This document shows, in pieces, positions 1-9,343 of a stretch of 22,199 nt of DNA. The notes under the pieces are model-generated. The model ran no database searches and had not been told where the DNA came from. It saw only the letters and a list, made by a program, of their open reading frames with translations. Each line of letters starts with the position of its first letter. Position 1 is the stretch's first letter. Source of the DNA: Sphaeroforma sirkka (taxonomy: Eukaryota; Opisthokonta; Ichthyosporea; Ichthyophonida). The translations under genes were made by a program, and so were the position numbers. Location: positions 372,501 through 394,699 of the forward strand of contig LUCW03001481.1 in NCBI GenBank assembly GCA_001586965.3, in the 5' to 3' direction.

Positions 1-374
1 GCGTGTGTATGTGTATGTGTATGTGTGTAGTGTGTGCTTGAAATGAATTTCACAACTAAGTTGAAAGTCATTCATGTAGACCCCTTTGAACCCAATAATC
101 TGCAAACCAAGGGTATATCTCCTCAGTTTCCATGCTCATACAATTCACCATCTTGTGTTTCAATACTAGGGGATCACCTATTCTACAATTGTTCTAAAGG
201 CGGTCCAATTCTGGGTACCACTGGTACATCAACAGAAGACAGTGAGACAGTTGCAATGACCACTTAAAGGATATCTTCAGACCTTCGAACCCCGTCAGTA
301 GCTTAGCCTAAAACAACCGTCAGCGATACACTGTATATATATATGCATACCCACATACATACACACATACGTAC

Positions 375-411
<37 letters not shown>

Positions 412-485
412 TACATACATACATACAAACAAACGTACAATTATAAATATATATATATGTATATATATATATTCACATAGACAGC

Positions 486-523
<38 letters not shown>

Positions 524-527
524 TTAC

Positions 528-571
<44 letters not shown>

Positions 572-688
572 GTATAATATATATTATATATATATATCAT
601 ATAATCTCTATGTGATATATATACATTCTGTTCGTATGTATGTATGTATGTAGGTATGTATGTATTCATATATTTATGTATTGAGTAA

Positions 689-737
<49 letters not shown>

Positions 738-2000
738 GATATAGATATATGTATATATATATATGCATGTATATGTGTGTATGTGTGTGTATGTATGTAT
801 GTATGTATGAATATATTTATGTATGTATATATATATGTATATTATGATATTCAAATCTCATCGAAAATCAATTTAGTGTAAATAGTTATCCAAATAAAAT
901 TAGTTGAAAATGTCAATAGAAGAAGGACAATTTCAAAACGATAGCCAGATTCGCATCTGTTGCATTTGTAGCCTGACAACCCTAAAGAAAAACAAATTGA
1001 TAACAATAGCTCAGTTTGGCATCTTATTCATTTCAATCTGAATGGGTATCCAGATATGCGCTCCTCATGTGACAGCTACATGCTCCTCATTTGACAATAT
1101 ATGTCGAATGACTACTGTTACATAATCTCTAAGTATCGGAAGTTAACCCCATTGAAAGAAATACGTGTGGTGATATATAAAACAAGACTGGTCTCACTCG
1201 CGGCCTGGTTTTGTATATGTCGCTCCTGAGGGGTAGCACCAGCGCCACTAAAATTCTCTCGAAAGTACAACTCAACGTCACACTTGCGAGAGCTCAAGCA
1301 TGTACCTGGCCATTCATATGTTGACAAAATAAGCCCATAGTCACTTCGTTTGCTTTATATTTGTAGTATGTATTGAAGCGTTTAGATAATAGAGTACCAA
1401 GCAAGTACCTCTACATGATGATAGATAGGTGTATACAAAACATCTATGTAACTCTGCAAAGTGTAAATAAACATCACAGTTTGATAGGCACAGTTCATTA
1501 TTTCTATTTTCTATATTTATACGAGCTGAAGAATAGATTTCTTATCAGCTGTATCAAAAATAAGAGCGAAAGTTCGGTATGTTTTAGAATTTAAAGTGCA
1601 CGTGCCAAAAACCAATTCGCACCCGGGAACATAAAAGAGGGCTATCAGTGATCGGAGTGGTCCAAATTATAGGACTGGGTTACTAGGTAAGGGCTGGAGT
1701 AGACAAAATTCTAAAAATAGAATTGAAAAAATGTATTACAAGAGCCAAGAGGTCGCGTGTGTATTTATTTGAGTGATGGGAGTTCGGGTACACACGGGCG
1801 ACTAGTATGTAGTAGGGTTAAAAAAACCTGAATAGAAACAGCACAGCAGTATTGTATGCGAGATATATATTTAGACCTGTATATCTATACGCTAACTAGC
1901 ATACAGTAAGTATATATACACATATATACACAGTTGGCTATAGATAGTATTAAGTGTAGTCTACCATAGCTACATCGTATCCTGAGATCTGTAGATAAAT
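1..2000. other. Non-coding region upstream of eIF3d, no supported gene
   Basis: This stretch is AT-rich with several dinucleotide repeat tracts. Open frames exist (for example + 34-267, 77 codons, and - 1118-1327), but I recognise no domain, signal peptide or convincing splice context in them. The 34-267 frame is the only one of mixed composition outside the repeats and could be a terminal exon of a gene lying to the left, which cannot be shown here. The part just upstream of 2001 should hold the eIF3d promoter and 5' UTR; I see no canonical TATA box close to the start, as is usual for housekeeping genes. Confidence 0.6.
320..860. repeat. Compound (TA)n / (TATG)n / (CATA)n microsatellite cluster
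   Basis: About 540 bp of nearly uninterrupted purine-pyrimidine alternation. Runs of (TA)n near 378-408, 488-520, 536-567 and 692-731 are separated by short interruptions and by tetranucleotide tracts of ACAT (about 350-370 and 410-430) and GTAT (about 634-665 and 780-810). The ACAT tracts on the left and GTAT tracts on the right are reverse complements, so the cluster can fold back on itself. The long Tyr/Ile frames read through it on both strands are repeat artefacts. Confidence 0.9.
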
Positions 2001-2229
2001 ATGCCGGTGAGCACAGACACACAGGCAGGGGTTGACGAGGTCACTGACCAGATCTCGAATGTTAATGTAGAGGAGAGTACATTTAAGTTCAGAGCACCTA
2101 AGATTCAAGACAATGCTGAATCATGGGGCCCTGCTGAACTTCCTGATATGGATGGCATTCCATTTCAGCCATACAGCAAGGGAGATACACTAGGTAAGCT
2201 TTACGAATCATGTACTTCTTTGCGCCTAG

Positions 2230-2309
<80 letters not shown>

Positions 2310-2444
2310 ATATATATATATGTGCGTACACAGACACATAAAACACACATACACACACATAAAAATACACATACGCGCGTATATATATATATATATATAT
2401 AGTACATATGTATAGTTTATTTATATTATATATACATTAAAGCG

Positions 2445-2498
<54 letters not shown>

Positions 2499-5400
2499 AT
2501 TAGTGTTTATACATGCGTACATGCGTATCCTTATATCGATATCATCATATATATATATATATATATACTTTATTTATTTTCTTATTTATAAATGCGTTTC
2601 TATTCAAAAGTTGATATGCCTTTGAGGTTTTGTAAAATAGTAAATATAGTATAAATACATTTTTCTCTTTTCTATATCTATGTGTGTGTGTGTGCATGTT
2701 GAAATATATATTTATATTTATACCTTGCTTTGATTCTGTAACCTGACATCACGCATGCATAAAGCGGAATGTTCATGTTGAGTGCGAGATTTGCGTGTGC
2801 CAATGAATGTCACTATAGAGTACGTACCGAATTATACATGATTGGTACGCTATACTCCTTGAGGATACTAAGTTGTCGACATGAGTCTGCACTTTTATCA
2901 TTTATAGTCATGCTTTCACATATAATTACTTATTTATATTGAAGTCTTTACGCGTTCATCTGGAAATATGTTTATACCGTTATGTGTAATAGTTAAATGG
3001 TACTTGTTCGTATATGGTTATGTCTTGTGTAGTGTATCTGGACTGAGCAATTAATTGGCCCCCACTCTTATGTGTACTCTGCGTGTACTGCATGGTGCGA
3101 TGCTTCATGCAGGTACAGTCAATTTGCATAGTATATATATATATGTGTGTGTTATGTTTATATTCAACTTGTTCAGTCTCGAAATATATACACGAATATC
3201 TCCAGATCAATGCACAAATGTACGAATTTAAGCTTATTTGTATATGTATGTATATATATATATATGTGATTCACATACGGTATCAATATATCTCATTTGG
3301 CCAAACATATTTCCGAATATAAACTCGGCGTATGCATGTTCCTGTATATTCTCACGCGGATACATATTTGTATATATATCATGTTTATACCCAACTTTTA
3401 TTTTTATTTCTCGAAATATATACACATGAATATCTCCAGATCAATGAATTATTGTACGAACTTGAGTATATATATGAAAATATGATTCACATACTGTTCA
3501 GAATGTCTCATTTGACCAAATACATTTCCGAATATACACTCGGGAACACTCGGAAAGTTTTATTGAACATAAGTAGTACAAGTCGGCCTATACTCAATAC
3601 TTGTGAGTCACCAACCACTGCTTAAAGCTTGCTGAATTAATTGTTATTGTTAGTAGCATTTAGCTTTCGTTTATTGTTGATACGACCCTGTACTGTTGGT
3701 GGTGTCCTGTATACCCGTCGTGTTGTGTACCAGAAAATGCACAGATCATCTGTAGGTGTAGTGCTTGTGTGTTGCATGCATTCGTTGGTAGGGGCTTTCT
3801 TGTAGATGGCTTGGTAATGGTAGTGTGTATGATTCCTGCACTGTTGGTGGTGTTCTGTATATCCATCATATTTTGTACCAGCATATGTACCGAACATCTG
3901 GTGTAGTGCTTGTATGTGGTGTGGTGTGTGGTGTGTTCATTCCTTGGTATGTCTTCCTATAGCTGGCTTGGTATTAATTAGTACTGCGTATGACAAGTGC
4001 TGTCTGGGTGTAAGGGTCTATCTACATACTTATCCCCGCACTCCCTGGGGTAGTCACTGCTGCCTTCGGGTTTATTGTTCCTGTAGCACTGCACATGCAT
4101 ACAAGTTTATCTGAGTCTATCTGTGATCAACTGGGTCGACTACACACGCGTACAGTGTTCATCCGCTATCAATGAGTGGCTGATGGTGTGGGTCTGTACA
4201 TGCACACAACCATACCGCTATGTACCACTATGCTATCGGCAATTGTGTATGTGCGTATGTGTGCCTATCTGTATGTGTGCATATGTGTGTGCCTATCTGT
4301 ATCATACTTTTATATGCTTCGTACCTCCTGAGTACTAAGAGAGGGCGGGGATAGTTTGTTGGTAGCAACATCTGCGGGTTCACTCGTGATTTCAGGCGCT
4401 AGCTATTCGGCTGCTATCCTATGCGTAAACGTTTGTTCGTGTAGAGACGTATACCTACTTGGGTACTTGCACTCACCAGGGATGATACATTTACATATAT
4501 ACTTCTACTTATACTCATACTTATACATATACATACGTTGAGCGGGAGATATGTTAAGGGTACAGAAACTCAAGCTTGTATTGAGTGTGTGTGTTTTATG
4601 TCGATGTGTATAATCGCAATCGTTCAATGATCTTAAACTATACTTCCGTCTTGTATTGATAACTATACTCCCGTTGGATTCTATGAGGCGAGTGTTGTGC
4701 AATGCGAATTGATTGGTCTGATTTTGGCTTTGGTTTCAACACCTAATTAGTTTATCACTACGTATGTGAAGATTCGTAACAATCCTGCGTATACCCATAT
4801 ATGTATATGTATATATGCCATTTCGATTAAAATACCACATCCTTGGACACTAAGCCTACCCCTCCAATACCCACCACTCCCTGTCACAGGCAAGGTAGCC
4901 GACTGGACCGGCAACGCCAACTTCCACGACCGCCGATACAAAGAGAAGTACCAGCAACGCTATGGGGCGGGTGGTACAGCCTTCAGTTACCAACACGAGG
5001 TAGATGAGAGCTCATTCAGACTGGTTGATCGCAACCCCACACAGCAGAAGCGCTTCACTGGCCGCAGGTTCAGACCTCGCCGCAGAGAGTCTCTGCACCG
5101 CTCGGGTGCGGGTGGTCTACAGCGTCTGGGAGGTATGTTTTTAAATATATATATATACATATATATTTGTGTGGAAGTGCGTAGTCATATTTATGTGTAT
5201 CCCGAGGATATGCACGGGGAAATGCGGCCCATCTGTGTGAGGGGGGAGACTGTTTGCGGAGCGAGTGTATGCATGCACGCTTGGAGATCTGTATAACGTG
5301 GGTATAAATAGTACCATAGCTAAAGATAATGACTATCTAACCCTCACACTCTAGTTAGAACATGTCTCCATTAGCGTGTGACTTACTACGCACTTGGAAG

Positions 5401-8400
5401 CGACCTTGTCCTCCCCATGCTTCTACGTGACCCTTGCTGTACGTATGCGTATGTATTTAATTTTGTATGCATATTTTCTGATAACAAATTTCCACGAGCT
5501 AGACAATCAGGGGAGCTTATATTGACTAGTTTATTGTGCCCCTTAAGTGCATATATCGCTATACAGATTATGAATACATATTTATATGTACAAACATCGC
5601 TCAAACATGCACATATCCCGTGTGTGCTTGCACACACACACATAAATATATATATATATATATATAATATAAACATAGCTCAAATATGCGCTTCGTGTAC
5701 CCATATATATATACATAGTCGTATACCGTGGCCAATGCTTACAGATAATCGAGGCAAAAGTAGCATATGTGAGCCTTGTAAGGGACTTGCTGGTTTGTGT
5801 TGTTGTTTTATTGCGACAGTATTTGTCTTTGAATCTGTTTTAAATCTTTGTTACAGGACCATTACACTACTATAAATAGACCTGGAAACTTGGGAATTTA
5901 TCTTACTCAACAAATCTGAGCTACCCCAGATACATGCGCTACTCGCCAGTGGTACAATCACGCACGCACTTCGGCATCTAAATCTAACGTAGCACACACA
6001 CATGCATTTTTAACTAAAACACAACACTCACCATCCATCCATCCATTTCCCAGGCAACAACCGTAACATGCGTGGTGGTGCTAACCAGCGTGGTGGTCGT
6101 GGGGGTCGCGGTGGCTTCGCGCGCTGGGGCAATCGAAGAGAGACGCGTGAGCGCGAGGCGTCTGTAGAGGTACAGTCCACGTGGGAAGTGCAGGACGAGA
6201 TCGAGTTCACGCGTCTCACCAAGCTAGCCTTCAGCGTAGACGCGCCGGTTGACCTGCTGACCTGTGGTACTATGGACCGGTACGATAAGAGCTACGACCG
6301 TGTGACTACGAAGAACTCCAAGCCGCTGCACCAGTTCCAGAAGGTCTTCCACAACGTCACCACCACGGACGATCCGGTGTTCCGGGATCTGGCCCAGAGC
6401 ACCAACGCGAAGGTGTTTGCCACCGACGCTATCATCGCGACAATCATGGCCACACCGCGGTCTGTACACTCGTGGGATATCGTAGTACAACGCGTGGGGG
6501 ATAAGCTGTTCCTGGACAAGCGCGACAACTCACAGTTTGACTTCCTGACGGTCAACGAGACGGCCCAAGACCCCCCCACAGACGAGGCGGACAACCGCAT
6601 GAACACACCTAGCCAGCTGGCTATAGAGGCGACGTATATCAACCAGAACTTCTCGCAGCAGGTACTTAAGAGCGGCGACTCCATTGAGCTGGAGGAGGGC
6701 AACCCGTTTGCGGAGGATGACGAGGATGTGTGCTCGGTCGGATACCGCTACAGAAAGTGGGACCTTGGAAACGGTGGGTGTGCGTGTTGGTGGGGTGGGG
6801 TGTTGTGAACGCGTTAGCCTTAGCCTTAGCGTGCATGGCTTAGGCGTATCCTTCAAGTTGCAGGTTGTGGAGACACGCTTTCAAGGGATTGATGGATTAT
6901 CTTGTACTACTCTAATTGGTTATTGAGTCAAGCTGTGTATAGCGTGCTCTAATTGGCAGGAGCTGAGACCCTTTAGTTCACAAAGATGCGGGACGAGTCT
7001 GCGTTGGAGTAGCGGATGCAAACCCAACTCTCCCACCCACACCTACCCCAGCTGAATAGACTAGGATGTTTAATATTCTTTTGTTTATCCCTTTTAGGTG
7101 ATTTGAAGCGTTGCATAGATTTTTTTTCTTCTGTTTGAATATTAATCTGTGTAGCGGTCTTAGACCTAGCGTATTGGCGCTGCATATTCTCTACTTTATC
7201 AGATATTGAACTTGTGCTTCATTTTTTTATTTATGTATGTGTACATATATATATATCTCTAGTCTACCACATACTGTGCATGTTCATACTCTCTAAACCT
7301 TGCATATAAACTCTCCCTACACCATTAGATATCGAGCTTGTGGCCCGATGTGAGGTCGATGCCTTCCAACGGTCGCCCAAGGGTGAGGAATCATACTTGA
7401 TGATTAAGGCACTCAACGAATATGATCAAAACCCCTTGGACTGGCGCCAGAAACTGGACTCGCAGAAGGGTGCCGTTCTGGCTATGGAGTTGAAGAACAA
7501 CAGCATGAAGTTGGCCAAGTGGACGGCCTGTGCACTGCTGGCTGGTGCGGATACACTCAAGCTCGGGTGAGTGAAGTTGTGTGAGTGGTCTGAGTGGGCT
7601 GGGGTTATGTACAAGGTTGGATATGTTTTTGTATGTGTGTTAGTACCAGTAGCTGTAGGTTGATGATTAAGTGCAATGGTATGAAGTTGGCCAAATAGAC
7701 GGCCTGCGCGTTGCTGGCTGGTGCGGATACACTCAAGCTCTCGTACGGATATATGTGTATGTGTTTGATGTCGGTTTATATCGCGAACAATGGCGTTTAG
7801 TCAATTGATTATCTGTGTGTCATTGCCTGGTGCGGAAACACTTGGCCTTAGATACGAATCGTTTATATGTCCACTACTCCAGTCGAGTACACTGCATCGA
7901 TATATCCGTTTATCCACAGCTATACATCACTGCCTATATACAAACGCGACCACATTTCGGCATATACTCACACATACACAACCCAAATCATCGATATATG
8001 CGTTTGTCCACAGATCTATAATATCTGCATATATAACACATATGACCATATTTCGGCATATATACTCACACCCACAACGCGAATCGCTCACAGATACGTG
8101 TCCCGAGAGAACCCCAAGGACAATTCCAAGCACGAGATTCTGGGCATGCAGTCATACAAGCCACAAGAACTGGCGGATCAGATCAGTCTGAACATCCACA
8201 ACGGCTGGGGTATCTTCCGATCTATTGTTGATATCTGTCTGGCTAAGCCTGAGGGCAAGTACCTTATACTCAAGGACCCCAACAAAGTATGTTTGCTGCT
8301 GATTGGGACGTTGGTAGTGGTGGATGTTGAGCTATTCGTTGGGTTTGTGGGCTATATGTTTTGTCTGTATAGAATCAATTGTATACGTATACGTATTTCT

Positions 8401-8673
8401 GTGTTCATATAAACAGATGTATATACTATTCCAGTTGCTTCCATATACACGTACGTGCACATAAACAAACATAGACTACAAACTTCGTTCGTGTTATTTA
8501 TATTCCTTCAAGACATTACGTACGTACATTGTTTCTAAACCACTACATTGCAAACCGCGTTTGTACAGCCCGTTATCCGCTTCTACTCTGTGCCCATGAA
8601 CTCCTTCGAAGACGACGATGACGAGTCCGCTGATGAAGGACCCGTTGAGAATCCCTTCTCGATTGCCGAATAA
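2001..8673 (+). CDS. eIF3d: Eukaryotic translation initiation factor 3 subunit D (six exons)
   Basis: Subunit D of the cytoplasmic eIF3 complex, which supports 43S assembly and mRNA recruitment; in animals this subunit also binds the cap of selected mRNAs. I reconstruct exons 2001-2193, 4890-5132, 6054-6773, 7329-7566, 8094-8286 and 8569-8673. All introns are GT..AG, with phases 1, 1, 1, 2 and 0, and the sum is 1692 nt, giving 563 aa (human eIF3d is 548). Family landmarks in order are [16 protein letters not shown] and GKVADWTG at the exon 1/2 join, DESSF.LVD in exon 2, TTTDDP, FATDAI and [10 protein letters not shown] with DKRDNS in exon 3, DWRQKLDSQ and CALLAG in exon 4, [10 protein letters not shown] in exon 5, then VIR.YS. 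The tail is acidic (EDDDDE), like the acidic C-terminus of homologues. The start chosen is the first ATG in frame, giving a normal N-terminus. The linker encoded by the exon 2/3 join has RGG repeats in place of the Lys/Arg-rich linker of animal proteins. An AATAAA overlaps the stop codon. Confidence 0.96.
2232..2330. repeat. (TA)n(GT)n(TATG)n microsatellite in intron 1
   Basis: A (TA) tract of about 42 nt runs directly into about 24 nt of (GT), then TATG repeats and a further short (TA) block. It starts only about 40 nt after the intron 1 donor. The long open frame through the donor on the plus strand is read-through of this repeat and not coding. Confidence 0.95.
2446..2496. repeat. (AT)n microsatellite
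   Basis: About 51 nt of uninterrupted AT alternation within intron 1, followed by a second, shorter (AT) tract at about 2547-2567. The length is likely polymorphic and hard to sequence accurately. Confidence 0.95.
3153..3545. repeat. Imperfect ~228-bp tandem duplication in intron 1
   Basis: Unit 1 (about 3153-3379) and unit 2 (about 3380-3545) share ordered blocks: TATGTTTATA.CCAACTT, TCTCGAAATATATACAC, GAATATCTCCAGATCAATG, TGTACGAA, GATTCACATAC, TCTCATTTG.CCAAA and CATTTCCGAATATA.ACTCGG. The block order is kept with scattered substitutions and small indels, so this is an old segmental duplication and not chance low complexity. Unit 2 lacks the last ~60 nt of unit 1. Confidence 0.85.
3683..3989. 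repeat. Imperfect ~150-bp tandem duplication in intron 1
   Basis: Unit 1 (about 3683-3830) and unit 2 (about 3831-3989) share CTG.ACTGTTGGTGGTGT.CTGTATA, TTGTACCAG, ATCTG..GTGTAGTGCTTGT, ATTC.TTGGTA and GGCTTGGTA. A weaker trace of a third unit start (GTGCTGTCTGGGTG) follows near 3995. This duplication is independent of the one at 3153-3545. Confidence 0.8.
5133..6053 (+). other. eIF3d intron 2
   Basis: Donor GTATGT after a phase 1 Gly codon; acceptor TTCCCAG before the Asn-Asn-Arg-Asn segment of exon 3, preceded by (CCAT)n. It contains short (TA)n tracts near 5146-5167 and 5646-5670 and a weak duplication (ACATCGCTCAAACATGC near 5595 and ACATAGCTCAAATATGC near 5673). Nothing else is recognised. 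Confidence 0.9.
6774..7328 (+). other. eIF3d intron 3
   Basis: Donor GTGGGT, acceptor CATTAG, phase 1 (the split Asp codon of ..Gly-Asn-Asp-Ile-Glu-Leu). Near 6812-6830 it has a short TTAGCC tandem repeat of about three units. Nothing else is recognised apart from AT-rich sequence and a small (TA) tract near 7243-7255. Confidence 0.88.
7660..7740 (+). pseudogene. Partial duplicate of eIF3d exon 4 inside intron 4
   Basis: Positions 7681-7740 match the end of exon 4 (7505-7564) at 55 of 60 bases with no gaps; all five differences are transitions. Just before it, TTGATGATTAAG (7660-7671) repeats exon 4 bases 7397-7408, so the copy lacks about 90 nt of the middle of the exon. In the exon's frame four changes are silent and one turns the conserved Trp into a stop (TGG to TAG). 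The exon's GG|GTGAGT donor is not preserved: the copy continues with TCGTAC. As it stands it is a relic and not an alternative exon. Confidence 0.88.
7898..8087. repeat. ~94-bp tandem duplication next to the intron 4 acceptor
   Basis: Unit 1 (7898-7991) and unit 2 (7992-8087) share CGATATAT.CGTTT.TCCACAG, ATATACAAACGCGACCA or its AT-shifted equivalent, CATTTCGGCATATA.ACTCACAC and CACAAC.C.AATC. Each unit has a TCCACAG that resembles a splice acceptor, and the true acceptor CTCACAG lies right after unit 2. Confidence 0.85.
8287..8568 (+). other. eIF3d intron 5
   Basis: Phase 0 intron, donor GTATGT, acceptor TGTACAG. At 282 nt it is the shortest of the five. No repeats or genes recognised. Confidence 0.92.
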
Positions 8674-8674
8674 A
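8669..8674 (+). terminator. Candidate polyadenylation signal of eIF3d
   Basis: AATAAA overlapping the TAA stop codon (8671-8673). The cleavage site is unknown; a second AT-rich candidate zone lies near 8810-8850. Confidence 0.45.
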
Positions 8675-9343
8675 TGATATATACATCTATAGATATATAT
8701 CATATGTATATACGAATGTAGTTGTACTTACTGACCGTGTATGTACAACTTAACGAAACACCTGAGCGTGATTAGATCAATTAAAGTGCTATTCAAATGG
8801 AATTTCCGCTTTATTATAATATATTGGGTGCCGCATGTTTATAATATAGGTGATCTCGCAATAGAGGGACTGCAAGTACCACAAGTATTCTAAATCCAAG
8901 TTATACTTTCTGTTAGATGATGACACATTGTTTCTGTATTATAAGCTGTATTTCTTAAACAATCAAATCCTACTATGGTTTAGTATATGTATAATACCAA
9001 TACTATACATGGATCGAAATATGCATCGAATACACATCTACACAATAGCACAATTACATGAAAAACTCTTGCATTGTACGTTAAAATTGTATTTGTACAT
9101 TTGGCTTGTACCTGCAAACTATTTACGAGCCTTGTAAGTAATTTACACACCAGTGCAGCTCCTTGCATATTCTCGTGTGATTTTCACCAATTGAGGTTGT
9201 GTCATATACAAATATACCCTGATAGTGGTTAATCGGCTGCTTGCTATAAGCAGACAGCTTAATTCCCTCCAATACTTCCGGTGCAAAAAACTAAGAAACG
9301 ATGATTCGCGATGAACATGATTGTATTTATTTTCAAATACCGA
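8675..9343. other. Spacer between eIF3d and the tandem array
   Basis: Convergent spacer with no supported gene. The right part (about 9185-9315, perhaps from 9120) is a diverged relative of the spacer found before units 2, 3 and 4: shared blocks include ATACAAATA, TAGTGGTT, GGCTGCTTGCTATA.GCAG, ATTCCCTC and TTCGCGATGAACATGATTG. An AATAAA on the minus strand (9326-9331) can serve the first pyrophosphatase copy. Confidence 0.7.
9326..9331 (-). terminator. Candidate polyadenylation signal, pyrophosphatase copy 1
   Basis: AATAAA on the minus strand (TTTATT on plus), 12 nt past the stop codon; the same element follows the other copies. Confidence 0.5.

Larger units (their letters stand above)
2194..4889 (+). 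other. eIF3d intron 1 (2.7 kb, repeat-rich)
   Basis: Donor GTAAGC follows the split Gly codon; acceptor CACAG precedes the Gly-Lys-Val-Ala-Asp-Trp-Thr-Gly stretch of exon 2. The intron holds long (TA)n and (GT)n tracts (2232-2330, 2380-2400, 2446-2496, 2547-2567), two separate imperfect tandem duplications (about 3153-3545 and 3683-3989) and a GTGTGCCTATCTGTAT minisatellite around 4255-4305. I see no gene in it; open frames here lack recognisable protein features. Confidence 0.9.
7567..8093 (+). other. eIF3d intron 4, with an exon relic and a tandem duplication
   Basis: Donor GTGAGT, acceptor CTCACAG, phase 2 (Gly split GG|A). The intron carries a decayed copy of part of exon 4 (7660-7740), a possible second, shorter trace (7827-7842) and a 94-bp tandem duplication that runs up to the acceptor (7898-8087). 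Confidence 0.9.

Noticed and set aside
34-267. 77-codon plus-strand frame near the left edge
   Set aside because: Mixed composition but no recognisable domain or splice signals that would tie it to a gene; kept only as a remark.
270-300. tRNA B-box-like TTCGAACCCC
   Set aside because: No A box at a suitable distance upstream and no cloverleaf stems around it.
295-881. Long Tyr/Ile-rich open frames on both strands
   Set aside because: They are translations of (TA)n and (TATG)n microsatellites, with no amino acid composition or motif of a real protein.
4766-4889. Upstream extension of the open frame before eIF3d exon 2
   Set aside because: It reads back into intron 1; the CACAG acceptor and the match of exon 1 plus exon 2 to the eIF3d family fix the exon start at 4890.
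6224-6856. Minus-strand frames over eIF3d exon 3
   Set aside because: Shadows of a GC-rich coding exon whose plus-strand protein matches eIF3d throughout.
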